NCBI GenBank assembly: GCA_964568045.1
Contig: CAZMOL010000008.1
Span: 1 to 32,829, forward strand
Source of the DNA: CAZDDA01 sp964568045
GTDB taxonomy: Bacteria; Bipolaricaulota; Bipolaricaulia; UBA7950; UBA9294
Length of the DNA stretch: 32,829 bases
Direction of reading: 5' to 3'
Under the pieces are notes generated by a model. It saw nothing but the letters and a program-made list of their open reading frames with translations, was not told the origin of the DNA and ran no database searches. How positions within the stretch are numbered: the stretch's first letter is position 1; each line of letters starts with the position of its first letter. Position numbers and translations under genes: made by a program. Positions 7,766 to 14,784 of the stretch are shown one piece after another.

Positions 7766-8305
7766 ATGGGAAGCGTAACATCGAAGAACTGGAACAAGGT
7801 CCTAGGGCTTAGTGTTGCTGCAATTGTTGCCATCGGGGTGGCGTTTGTTATCGGGGCCTTTGCGGTTGAGCCAAGCCGTGCCAAAGCCGAGGGAGGATAT
7901 CTTCCCCCTACGGTGCTGAACATGCCCGTTGGAAATCTCCCCGCGAGAACCCCCGATGGGAACTTTGCTAGTAAGAATTGCAGAGACGCTCGAGGCAAGG
8001 AAAGCTGGGCAGGTAACGTGGGGACCAAAGCTCTTGACGCTACAGTACTTCTCTACGCTCAGCCCAAGATTACGACTGGCCGTGTCACATATACCATGAG
8101 TGGTATCCGCGCTCCTCTTGAGCTTGCTGTCATCGGGGAGTTAGGAAACATTGTTGCAATCAAGAAGGTCGAAGCGAACGCCAAGTCAATTACCATCACC
8201 GAAAGACACCGGTACATGATTGCAGCCAAGGAGGGCGTCCTGGACAAACTCGGCATCGTAAAAGGGGTGAGCGTGAGCCCTGTTGACATGAAGAGGAGCA
8301 GCTAA
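7766..8305 (+). CDS. Membrane-anchored or exported DUF192-like protein
   Basis: This 179-aa protein has an N-terminal hydrophobic segment (about residues 10-34), then a soluble domain. The second half, from VTYTMSGIRAPLELAVIG through NIVAIKK to RYMIAAKEGVLDKLGI and KGVSV, lines up with the DUF192 pattern (W-M-NT-IPLDI-FID, IV-I, Y-LE--AG---GIK-GD). The best-conserved DUF192 N-terminal motif (RGLM-R) is not evident, so the domain is divergent or partial. DUF192 function is not established. ATG 7766 has AGAGG eight bases upstream; the longer TTG start falls in the operator. It is the first gene of the second chaperone cluster. Confidence 0.6.
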   Translation: MGSVTSKNWNKVLGLSVAAIVAIGVAFVIGAFAVEPSRAKAEGGYLPPTVLNMPVGNLPARTPDGNFASKNCRDARGKESWAGNVGTKALDATVLLYAQPKITTGRVTYTMSGIRAPLELAVIGELGNIVAIKKVEANAKSITITERHRYMIAAKEGVLDKLGIVKGVSVSPVDMKRSS

Positions 8306-8377
8306 GGGCCGAGGCCGTTGGTGAATGGTGGATGGAAGGTGTCCGTGAATACAAAGCGACAGTGCGAGGAGAAAACG

Positions 8378-8665
8378 ATGACAATGATTAGGTGTCCGGC
8401 ATGCGATGCGCATAACCGCATAGCTGAGGCGGCCGTTTGGCGCTTCAAGCGGCTGCGTTGCGACGCTTGTAGCGTGCTCATGGAAATCGTCACCGAGCAC
8501 CCGCTAATGGCCGAGTGGGTTCCTGAGGACTCGTTGTATCCTGACTCGATACTTCAGGGCTGGACCTACGAGGAAGCAGTGGGCGTGTCGGCATCACGGA
8601 GGGCGCAGAAAACAGATGAGTACAGACTGGCTACGCGCCGTAGAACGAAGAGCAAAGCGCAATGA
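8378..8665 (+). CDS. LysW-like zinc-ribbon protein with basic tail
   Basis: This 95-aa protein has the zinc-ribbon core CPAC then CDAC, followed by the EHPL motif also seen in the proteins at 64 and 8678 (EDPL, ERPL). After the ribbon comes an acidic Trp-Pro stretch (EWVPEDSLYPDS) and a basic C-terminus (RRRTKSKAQ), so the tail charge is opposite to the paralog at 64. The start MTMIRCPAC is chosen because GAGGAG lies about seven bases upstream; the in-frame extension to 8318 has none. It is probably a zinc-stabilised protein-interaction module. No lysine-biosynthesis genes accompany it. Confidence 0.75.
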   Translation: MTMIRCPACDAHNRIAEAAVWRFKRLRCDACSVLMEIVTEHPLMAEWVPEDSLYPDSILQGWTYEEAVGVSASRRAQKTDEYRLATRRRTKSKAQ

Positions 8666-8677
8666 AGAAGAGAAGAA

Positions 8678-8938
8678 ATGCCTAAGATTTGTTGCCCAGC
8701 CTGTAACAAGCGAACCACCATCAAAAACGTGGGTGTCAAGCTGCTTAGTCTCATAGTCTGTCCGGCGTGCCACTCCCCACGCCAGGTTGCTGAAGAAAGG
8801 CCGTTGAAAGTGATGGTCCTCAAACCAGAGAAGGGCCACGACCGGAGAACCACAACGGATGTACCAAGTCTAGCGGATTTCTCCCGAGAGATATCCGTGA
8901 GGCTGTCGCCATTCTGGCAAAGGAGGTGGAACGGTTGA
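8678..8938 (+). CDS. LysW-like zinc-ribbon protein, probably frameshifted at its 3' part
   Basis: This third related zinc ribbon has CPAC, then CPAC, then the ERPLKV motif. As read, the 86-aa protein ends in SVRLSPFWQRRWNG. If the repeated AT at 8891-8894 is read as one AT, the frame continues as SREIREAVAILAKEVERLRA and then a tail TTKKPTKKTPKKP ending at 9006. That gives a convincing amphipathic helix plus Lys-rich tail. The frameshift is therefore likely real decay or a sequencing error. The next gene, hsp20, is also broken. The ribosome binding site is weak (AGAGAAGA), and translation probably couples to the preceding ORF, 12 bases away. Confidence 0.65.
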   Translation: MPKICCPACNKRTTIKNVGVKLLSLIVCPACHSPRQVAEERPLKVMVLKPEKGHDRRTTTDVPSLADFSREISVRLSPFWQRRWNG

Positions 8939-9006
8939 GAGCTCAAACGACAAAGAAGCCGACTAAGAAGACCCCGAAGAAGCCGTCAAGCGGTTGTGGC
9001 AAGTAG
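8935..9006 (+). CDS. Lys-rich peptide or displaced tail, 23 aa
   Basis: A TTG codon at 8935 overlaps the stop of the preceding ORF and is preceded by AAAGGAGGT with a 7-base spacer. The frame encodes MRAQTTKKPTKKTPKKP ending in SSGCGK. Either it is an independent peptide, matching the Lys-rich ORF before the other hsp20 (3306-3362), or it is the frameshifted C-terminus of the zinc ribbon at 8678. The sequence upstream in the same frame looks like a coding helix, which favours the second reading. Confidence 0.4.
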   Translation: MRAQTTKKPTKKTPKKPSSGCGK

Positions 9007-9017
9007 TTAGTTGATAA

Positions 9018-9071
9018 GGCAGCCTCTGTGATCCTCCAGTCCGTTGAGGACTCCCCCACGCAGAGGCTGCC
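9018..9071 (+). promoter_or_regulatory. Leader hairpin upstream of the hsp20 pseudogene
   Basis: GGCAGCCTCTG (9018-9028) and CAGAGGCTGCC (9061-9071) form an 11-bp perfect inverted repeat with a 32-base loop that contains a smaller AGTCC/GGACT hairpin. It ends 59 bases before the start of the dead hsp20, matching the geometry of the hairpin before the intact copy (3249-3299). No T run follows, so it is not an obvious terminator. Confidence 0.55.
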
Positions 9072-9130
9072 TACGTACGGACAGCAGAGCAGAAGCACAG
9101 CTTCCGAGCGAAGAATAGGAGGGTACTGAA

Positions 9131-9583
9131 ATGGTTGAAAGACGTCCTGCGATGTGGAGACGGCCTTTCCTGTTTGAGAGTGGGCTCTCTCGATTGATGG
9201 ACGGTTTTTTCGGTGACCTTGCCGACCTCGGCTTCGATTTCGGTCCGCGGTACGGCCGTACGGACATTTACGAAAAGAACAGTAATCTTGTTTTTTAAGA
9301 CCGAGCTGCCGGGAACCAAGAAGGAAGATATCGATATCAAGGTGGCGCGGGGCGACTTGTGATCTCCGGAGAGACAAAGCGAAGTGATGAGGTCAAGGAA
9401 GAGAACTAGTATTGAGTTGGAAGACAGTATGGGCGATTCCAGCGCTTGTTCCCATCTCCGCAGGACAGCATCGATGCGAAAGGAATCAAGGCGGCGTTCA
9501 AGGATTGCATCTTGAAGGTCACTGTGTCCCTCGAGGAGTCCATCAAGGAGAATGAAAAGCCAATCGAAGTAGAAATTGAGTAG
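9131..9583 (+). pseudogene. hsp20 pseudogene (frameshifts and two in-frame stops)
   Basis: The sequence encodes a paralog of the Hsp20 at 2745-3197, recognisable along its whole length: YGRTDIYEKNSNLVF, then TELPGTKKEDIDIKV, GRLVISGETKR, and FKDCILKVTVSLEES with PIEVEIE at the end. It is broken by an extra T in the run 9291-9296, which gives TAA at once; by a second frameshift near 9350 before GRLVISGE; and by TAG and TGA where the intact copy has NYFRIG. It is therefore dead, or needs improbable recoding. It follows a leader hairpin and precedes a CLICG zinc ribbon, as in the intact operon. Confidence 0.95.
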
Positions 9584-9688
9584 CTCATGCAATAGACGTG
9601 GCTCTAGTGGGAAGGGTCGTTGGATCACCTGTAGCCACTCTACAAGCGGCTCTAACCGCGCATGGCAAGAGGTATTTCGGAGGAAACC

Positions 9689-9904
9689 GTGTTCATGAGA
9701 GCGTGCCTCATCTGTGGAGCGCTGATTCGGGTTTTGGGAGAAGAAGAGCTTTTCGACAGCGATCTTTGTTGCAGTGAGTGTGTTTCCTTTCTGGAGGCCA
9801 CCGAGGAATGCTCCCGGGGGCAAAGAAGATCATTAGCACCCTCGAGAGAGAGGAAGTGGAGTGAGAAGAGAATGCAGATCAACAAGACCGTGTCTTTCCT
9901 GTGA
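9689..9904 (+). CDS. Small CLICG zinc-ribbon protein, paralog of 2438-2641
   Basis: This 71-aa protein starts at GTG 9689, five bases after GGAGG, exactly as in its paralog; an in-frame ATG three codons later is the alternative. The core has CLICG, then DLCC and SECV, probable zinc ligands. The C-terminus is basic and Ser-rich and shares nothing with the truncated tail of the other copy, so this one may show the native end. It follows the dead hsp20 by about 100 bases. The hsp20-zinc-ribbon pairing is thus seen twice. Function is unknown; it may itself be drifting, since its neighbour is dead. Confidence 0.65.
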   Translation: MFMRACLICGALIRVLGEEELFDSDLCCSECVSFLEATEECSRGQRRSLAPSRERKWSEKRMQINKTVSFL

Positions 9905-10691
9905 TCGCCTGTATGTGAGAGGGTAGCACGGCTGTTCGAACGTGATAGAAGTGCGCGCGAGAAGTGAAACTTCTACTCTCTCGATCTGCATTACGTAGGC
10001 GAAGATTGAGCGGTCGAGGCAAATGAGAAAATATGGATCACTCAATCAATTGCCTAGTGGTGGAGGGGATCCTGGAGTGGTCGAAACGAGAGGAGGGGAA
10101 GTAGCAGAGCCCCCTCTTGTTCACAGGCTCAGCTTCAGGCAGGAGCCACACGGAATGAGAGGGAGATTGGGCTTTTCTCTTTGCCTGCTTCGCTCCCTGC
10201 ATATATGGTGTGGTAAAACATCCGGGACGCGTTACAGCATATGGTCAACGTAAGAGATCGCGTGAGTGTAGGAGCTGTCTGCCCAACTACTGGACGCTAC
10301 AAGCATTCTGTCTGCCCAACTACGATCTTCACCTTTAAGGGGGAGAAAATGCCGCCCTGCTGGAGGGCTGGGTGCCGAAGCAAGAACGCGGTCTGGATTC
10401 TTCAAAAGAAGGTTACGTAGCCTCTGCCTATCCCTGAGCTGATGTTGTGAAAGCGCGCCTTCTCCCCTTCCGGTGGAGTACGTTGCCAGCAGGGGAAACG
10501 GTAACCGCCGTTGGTATGAGGCGCACGATGCAGTGTATCGCGTTTGCCGTATACGAGGAATACGCCTGGGCGTGGGGCAGGATGCAAAGCAAGATGTTCT
10601 ACGCGTAGGATGGATTCAGCACAGGAGGGGCACACTGGGGCTCAGGGAGGGGCAGGTTATTGCAGCATCCTCCGTCCACCTGCAAAGGGCA
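9905..10691. other. Long gene-poor stretch with a short direct repeat
   Basis: No ORF in these 787 bases has both a ribosome binding site and protein-like composition. Visible structure is limited to a perfect small hairpin (AGAAGT-GAA-ACTTCT, 9960-9974) and two copies of CTGTCTGCCCAACTAC at 10275-10290 and 10308-10323, 33 bases apart. The minus strand at 10402-10635 has an open frame with CPSC and a Gly-Tyr-Arg-Phe-Pro segment, which could be a decayed gene. A non-coding RNA cannot be excluded, but I cannot identify one. Confidence 0.4.
10275..10323 (+). repeat. Two-copy direct repeat, 16 bp
   Basis: CTGTCTGCCCAACTAC occurs twice, at 10275-10290 and 10308-10323, with 17 bases between. Two copies with so short a spacer do not make a CRISPR array. 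It may be the trace of a mobile element or of a structured RNA. Confidence 0.6.
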
Positions 10692-11345
10692 TCACTTCCA
10701 ATGGACTTCACTGACGTCGGGTAGGGCCAGGAGCTTCTCGATGATCTCGGAAGAATCGCATCTGGCTCGAGCACGCAGATGAAATACTAGGGTGGTACTA
10801 TCTCTGTGTTTGTCTACGCGTTGCTCATCTGACAAAACGCGTAACCCTGCCTCTAGGAAAATCGCCGCCGATTCGGTGGCAAGGCCTTTTGCCTGACAGG
10901 TTCGGGCACGAATGGTAACCGCGTAATAGGAAAGGGTGGAAATGTGATGTGTGAGCCAATCGAGGGGAACGAGGACAAACAGAGCCAAAACAGTGGCAAC
11001 CACACCTAGAACGTATTGGCCCTGACCTATTAATACACCCAGTGCAGCGACAAACCAAATGCATGCCGCTGTGGTAAGTCCACGGACGATATCTCTTGCC
11101 TTGATAATCGCGCCGGCTCCCAGAAATCCTATTCCTGTTACAATGCCGGCGACAGCTCGTCCGGGATCAACCCATTCTGCCATTGCTTGTACCGCGATCA
11201 TGACGAGCGTGGCTCCCATACATACGAGAATATGAGTCCGTAGTCCAGCTGGTCGACCATGAATCTGTCTCTCAAGGCCAATCACCGCACCAAGGCCTCC
11301 TGCAACAAGCAGTCGAACAAGTGCTTCAAGCTCAAATGGCAGCAT
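10692..11345 (-). CDS. MgtC/SapB family membrane protein
   Basis: This 217-aa inner-membrane protein has the MgtC N-terminal core: RLLVAGGLGAVIGLERQ, PAGLRTHILVCMGATL, GIVTGIGFLGAGAI and GLTTAACIW, with about five membrane segments in residues 1-135. A cytoplasmic ACT-like domain follows (about 140-217, ending LLALPDVSEVHW). Family members affect Mg2+ limitation survival and F-type ATPase or phosphate control in pathogens; in environmental bacteria the role is unclear. It stands alone, convergent to a gene-free region. I looked for an M-box leader upstream and saw no match. Confidence 0.9.
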   Translation of the reverse strand: MLPFELEALVRLLVAGGLGAVIGLERQIHGRPAGLRTHILVCMGATLVMIAVQAMAEWVDPGRAVAGIVTGIGFLGAGAIIKARDIVRGLTTAACIWFVAALGVLIGQGQYVLGVVATVLALFVLVPLDWLTHHISTLSYYAVTIRARTCQAKGLATESAAIFLEAGLRVLSDEQRVDKHRDSTTLVFHLRARARCDSSEIIEKLLALPDVSEVHWK

Positions 11346-11729
11346 TGCTAACGCACGTCCCTTTCTCTCATTCCGCTAGCCAAAATGCCCAGTTCCATCA
11401 CTCCCCAGTGTAATCTAACGTTGTTTCACACGAGAAGCAATCCTTCAAAGTCAGATGAGGCGATTCACAAAGGCGCCGCGCCCCTGAACCTGAAATCGGT
11501 GTAATTTTCGGGGGGAAGGTCGGGCTAGCAAAGCCATCTTGAGTAGCGTGCTTCAAGCTAAAATCAATCTCTGCTTGACCCAACGTATCCTTGGGTCACA
11601 GCTTCATGTCGAAATACCCTTTCAGGGGGCTAGAGCCACTTCTCCCTCTTGGAGTAAATGAGCATAGGCGGTGTGGGCCTGAGGCGTCACGGCTTGCAGG
11701 CCGTCTTCCACAAGTGTATGCTGACACCT
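11346..11729. other. Intergenic region between mgtC-like and lapA-like genes
   Basis: These 384 bases separate two divergent genes. The only clear structure is a 7-bp hairpin, GACCCAA (11577-11583) with TTGGGTC (11591-11597), not followed by a T run on either strand. A 61-codon minus frame (11398-11583) has no ribosome binding site or protein-like features, so I do not call it. Promoters for both genes should lie here but none stands out. Confidence 0.4.
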
Positions 11730-11963
11730 ATGAATCGGATTAGGCCAAGAACCGTAGGATTAGCGTTGCTTATTCTGCTCTTTGTTATTGTGGTTCTGCA
11801 GAACACTGAAATCGTAGATATACGAGTGCTGTTCTGGAAACTTAGCATGTCGCGGATCATCCTGCTTGTCTTCGCGCTTGTTGTTGGTCTCGCTGTAGGC
11901 TATGTGCTGGGCAGAAAACGTGGTCGCTACCGCAGCGAATACGCAACGCTGAAGAAGAAGTAG
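11730..11963 (+). CDS. LapA-like (DUF1049) small membrane protein
   Basis: This protein of about 77 aa has two membrane segments (VGLALLILLFVIVVLQNTE and IILLVFALVVGLAVGYVLG) separated by a short loop, and a basic, Lys-rich C-terminus. The QNTE after the first helix followed by V-I-FW is the signature of the LapA/DUF1049 family, which in E. coli helps lipopolysaccharide assembly control. The start at 11730 is a choice; MLTPMNRI at 11718 is equally possible, and neither has a strong ribosome binding site. It stands alone on the plus strand. Confidence 0.75.
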   Translation: MNRIRPRTVGLALLILLFVIVVLQNTEIVDIRVLFWKLSMSRIILLVFALVVGLAVGYVLGRKRGRYRSEYATLKKK

Positions 11964-12118
11964 CTTTCGTTCCCCGTTCTGAAGCTAGCTTTGATCCCTC
12001 GGCTGGGCTATCGCTTATCGCAGCGAGACCCCGCATTGAGATTGTTCAAATCACCTGCCAATGTAGAAAGAGCGTTTCTTCACGTCTCTTGACTAGTTTT
12101 AACCTTAGCTACGAAACC

Positions 12119-12571
12119 TTACCCTGTTTCAGGACGCTCCCCGAGGGTCACAGGCACAACCATTGTGGCCCCGCCAAGAAGAATAGCTACCGAAACGGTC
12201 TCTCTAACTTGTGTTTTCGCCTCCAAATAGACAGTCAACTCAACGACGTTGTTCACTGGCTGGCCATTGATAGCGAGGATGATGTCGCCACCAAGCTGAA
12301 ACGTTGCTTCTTCGATTGTTTTCTCCCGATCGCCTCCTCGCAGCCTGGCCGGCTCCGCTGGACTTCCTTTGCCTACTTCAATGATCAGGACGCCTTGATC
12401 CATTGGAAGCTCTTCACCGGCTTCACGGAACGTCTTAACAACCTGAGGGCTCAATCGCAAGGCGCTTATTCCTAAGATTGGATGCGGGTAGCGGCCGTGA
12501 GCGATCAATTGTGAGACGACTCTTCGCACCGTGTTGGAAGAGACGGCAAACCCTGGCTCGAGGAAGTAGTA
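12119..12571 (-). pseudogene. HtrA/Deg protease remnant (PDZ domain only)
   Basis: This reading frame encodes the end of an HtrA-type periplasmic serine protease: GFAVSSNTVRRVVSQLI, HPILGIS, then a PDZ domain with GVLIIEV, SPAE-ARLRGGD, and GGDIILAINGQPV. The frame is closed by TGA at 12572-12574, just before the region where the catalytic Ser motif GNSGGP should lie. No protease domain is found upstream. No usable start with a signal peptide exists, so the fragment, about 150 codons, is probably a 5'-deleted relic. A short cytoplasmic PDZ protein starting at GTG 12529 is possible but has no ribosome binding site. Confidence 0.85.
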
Positions 12572-12669
12572 TCACACACTTCGACCTCAAGGTATCCTAG
12601 GGTACACACCTCCAGTATTAGATCGTGGCAAGACTTTTGGATGTGGTATGAAAGCCACGAGATACGTTA

Positions 12670-12697
12670 GACTGGTTCAAAGGTGGATTAACCAGTC
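12670..12697. promoter_or_regulatory. Inverted repeat upstream of aldolase, operator candidate
   Basis: GACTGGTT (12670-12677) and AACCAGTC (12690-12697) form a perfect 8-bp inverted repeat with 12 bases between, about 85 bases before the aldolase start. Size and spacing fit a dimeric repressor site or a small hairpin. The cognate regulator is not known. Confidence 0.35.
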
Positions 12698-12780
12698 AGG
12701 GCAGCTTGGTAGTCGAAGACAGAGAAGTAAGGCGGGCGAGAAAGCCCTATCTGATCCTTGTGTTAGGGAAGGTGTCTTTG

Positions 12781-13824
12781 ATGAACTCAGAGAAGTTGGA
12801 GAACGTTGCGAGAACCCTCGTTCAGAAAGGGAAAGGCATACTGGCGGCTGACGAAAGCATCCGGACAATCAGGAGGCGCTTTCGGTCGGTAGGGATCGAT
12901 GCGACTCCAGAGACTCGCCAAGCCTATCGCCAGCTGCTGCTTACTACGCCAGGGATCGAGTCCTACATCAGCGGCGTCATCCTGTTCGATGAAACCATTC
13001 GCCAAACAACCCAAGACGGAAAGGAATTCCCGGATCTACTAGCCGAAAAAGGCGTCTTCCCTGGCATCAAAGTGGATAAGGGGACTAGGGACCTGGCAGG
13101 CTTTCCTGGCGAGAAAATCACTGAGGGATTGGATGAATTGCGAGAACGGCTGGCTGAGTACCGTGAGCTTGGCGCTCAATTCTCAAAATGGCGAGCTGTC
13201 ATTGCTATTGACAGCGACATGCCTACCGACACGTGCATTGAAGCCAATGCCAATGCCCTGGCTCGTTTTGCGGCCTTGAGTCAAGAGGAAGGTTTGGTCC
13301 CGATCGTCGAACCGGAAGTACTGATGGACGGAGGCCACGATATCAGACAGTGTGAGGATGTGACAGAAAAGACGCTGTCGGCTGTGTTCTCGCATCTTGG
13401 CTGCCATCGAGTCGTTTTGGAAGGCATGCTGCTCAAGCCAAACATGGTCCTGCCCGGAGACGAATGCCTAAGACAAGCAAGCGTGGAAGAGGTCGCCGAA
13501 GCAACGGTACGTTGCCTTCTCAGAGTGGTCCCCGCTGCGGTTCCTGGCATCGTGTTCCTCTCGGGTGGACAAAGTCCCCAACAAGCCACCCGGCATCTCA
13601 ATGCCATAAATGCCAAAGGCAAGTACCCGTGGGAACTCAGTTTCTCTTTCGGCCGAGCCCTGCAAGGACCGGCGCTGGAAGCGTGGGCAGGGCAGGAAGC
13701 AAATGTCTCCAAAGCCCAACAGCTTCTCTACCAGCGAGTAGAATGTGCAGCAGCGGCACGCGAGGGGCGATACTCAACTGAGATGGAGGCCCAGATTGTC
13801 AACGAGGGCAGGGAGCTCAAATGA
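12781..13824 (+). CDS. Fructose-bisphosphate aldolase, class I
   Basis: This 347-aa enzyme cleaves fructose 1,6-bisphosphate to dihydroxyacetone phosphate and glyceraldehyde 3-phosphate through a Schiff base. The animal/plant-type class I motifs are present: GILAADES near residue 20, KWRAVI (K136, R138), VEPEVL (E178), LEGMLLKPNMV with the Schiff-base Lys at 219, and FLSGGQS. The usual ADESTGTI is ADESIRTI here, a change in the phosphate-side loop. The C-terminus lacks the terminal Tyr of the animal enzymes. ATG 12781 has GGGAAGG upstream; an extension to 12706 is unlikely. It overlaps the MscS gene by four bases (ATGA), so they are translated together. Confidence 0.94.
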   Translation: MNSEKLENVARTLVQKGKGILAADESIRTIRRRFRSVGIDATPETRQAYRQLLLTTPGIESYISGVILFDETIRQTTQDGKEFPDLLAEKGVFPGIKVDKGTRDLAGFPGEKITEGLDELRERLAEYRELGAQFSKWRAVIAIDSDMPTDTCIEANANALARFAALSQEEGLVPIVEPEVLMDGGHDIRQCEDVTEKTLSAVFSHLGCHRVVLEGMLLKPNMVLPGDECLRQASVEEVAEATVRCLLRVVPAAVPGIVFLSGGQSPQQATRHLNAINAKGKYPWELSFSFGRALQGPALEAWAGQEANVSKAQQLLYQRVECAAAAREGRYSTEMEAQIVNEGRELK

Positions 13825-14747
13825 CCCAATTCATTGAGGGGGTAGCCCGGATTCTTCACCTCCCTGCTACTACTGTCAGTAGGCTCTTAACCACAATAGG
13901 CATCCTGTTGGTCCTTTGGCTATTGCGGTGGGTGTGGCTGTGGATCATGGCCAGGCGGACTGAGGAGCCCCAAACCCGTTACAAATGGCGAAAAGCAGCC
14001 ACGTACACTGTTACCGTGGTCGGGCTCATCCTGATTGGCAGAGTGTGGCTGGAAGGTATTCAGTCACTCGTGACCTATTTGGGATTAGTCTCAGCCGGTG
14101 TGGTCGTCGCTTTGCGTGACCCGGTTGTCAACGTCTTTGGCTGGGTCTTCATCAACGGGCGTCGACCGTTTGTCGTGGGTGATCGGGTCGGCATTAGTGG
14201 CATCGTTGGGGACGTGATTGACATCGGAATCTCCACGTTTTCCCTGCTCGAGGTGGGAGGGTGGAACGCCGGTGAGCAAAGCTCCGGCCGGATCGTCCAC
14301 GTCCCCAATGGAAAAGTGTTCACGGAACCGTTGGTCAATTACACGCAAGGATTCAACTATCTTTGGAATGAGATTCCAATCACCATAACATTCGAATCCA
14401 ATTGGAGGAAAGCAAAACAACTTCTGGAAGGAATTGTGCGTGAAGAAGCCGAAGAGGTATCCAAAGAAGCCGAGCAGTGGATTCGGCAAGCCAGTCGTCG
14501 GTTCATGATACGTTCCGCCGCCGTGGATCCAGTAGTCTACACGAAGATTGAAGCCGATGGTGTCCAGCTGACGATCCGCTACGTATGCGAAGCACGAAAA
14601 CGCCGCATTACAGAGCAGGCCATCTGTGAGAAGATCTTGGCAGGATTCTCTGAGGCAGCGGATATCGACTTTGCCTATAGGACCACCCGCATATTTCGGC
14701 AATCCGAAGAAGGTAAGTCCTACTTCCGTGTTCCCCAAGAGGAATAG
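13821..14747 (+). CDS. Mechanosensitive ion channel, MscS family
   Basis: This 308-aa membrane protein opens under tension to release solutes in osmotic downshock. It has about three N-terminal membrane helices (IGILLVLWLLRWVWLWIM; TVTVVGLILIGRVWL; a pore-lining helix with YLGLVSAGVVVALRDPVVN), then the MscS beta domain (GDRVGISGIVGDVIDIG, VPNGKVFTEPLVNYT) and a mixed C-terminal domain to 308. It overlaps the aldolase stop by four bases and is followed after 37 bases by a stress protein, giving a three-gene operon linking carbon metabolism and envelope stress. Confidence 0.92.
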   Translation: MTQFIEGVARILHLPATTVSRLLTTIGILLVLWLLRWVWLWIMARRTEEPQTRYKWRKAATYTVTVVGLILIGRVWLEGIQSLVTYLGLVSAGVVVALRDPVVNVFGWVFINGRRPFVVGDRVGISGIVGDVIDIGISTFSLLEVGGWNAGEQSSGRIVHVPNGKVFTEPLVNYTQGFNYLWNEIPITITFESNWRKAKQLLEGIVREEAEEVSKEAEQWIRQASRRFMIRSAAVDPVVYTKIEADGVQLTIRYVCEARKRRITEQAICEKILAGFSEAADIDFAYRTTRIFRQSEEGKSYFRVPQEE

Positions 14748-14784
14748 GAAGTATAAGACGGACAAACTTGTCGAGGAGGTTCTG

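Noticed and set aside
10275..10323. CRISPR-like repeat
   Set aside because: Only two 16-bp copies with a 17-base spacer and no cas genes.
10402..10635. Minus-strand ORF with CPSC as a possible gene
   Set aside because: No ribosome binding site and no recognisable family; kept only as a note on the gene-poor stretch.
11346..11660. Mg2+ riboswitch (M-box) upstream of the mgtC-like gene
   Set aside because: The conserved M-box core was not found; only a short hairpin is visible.
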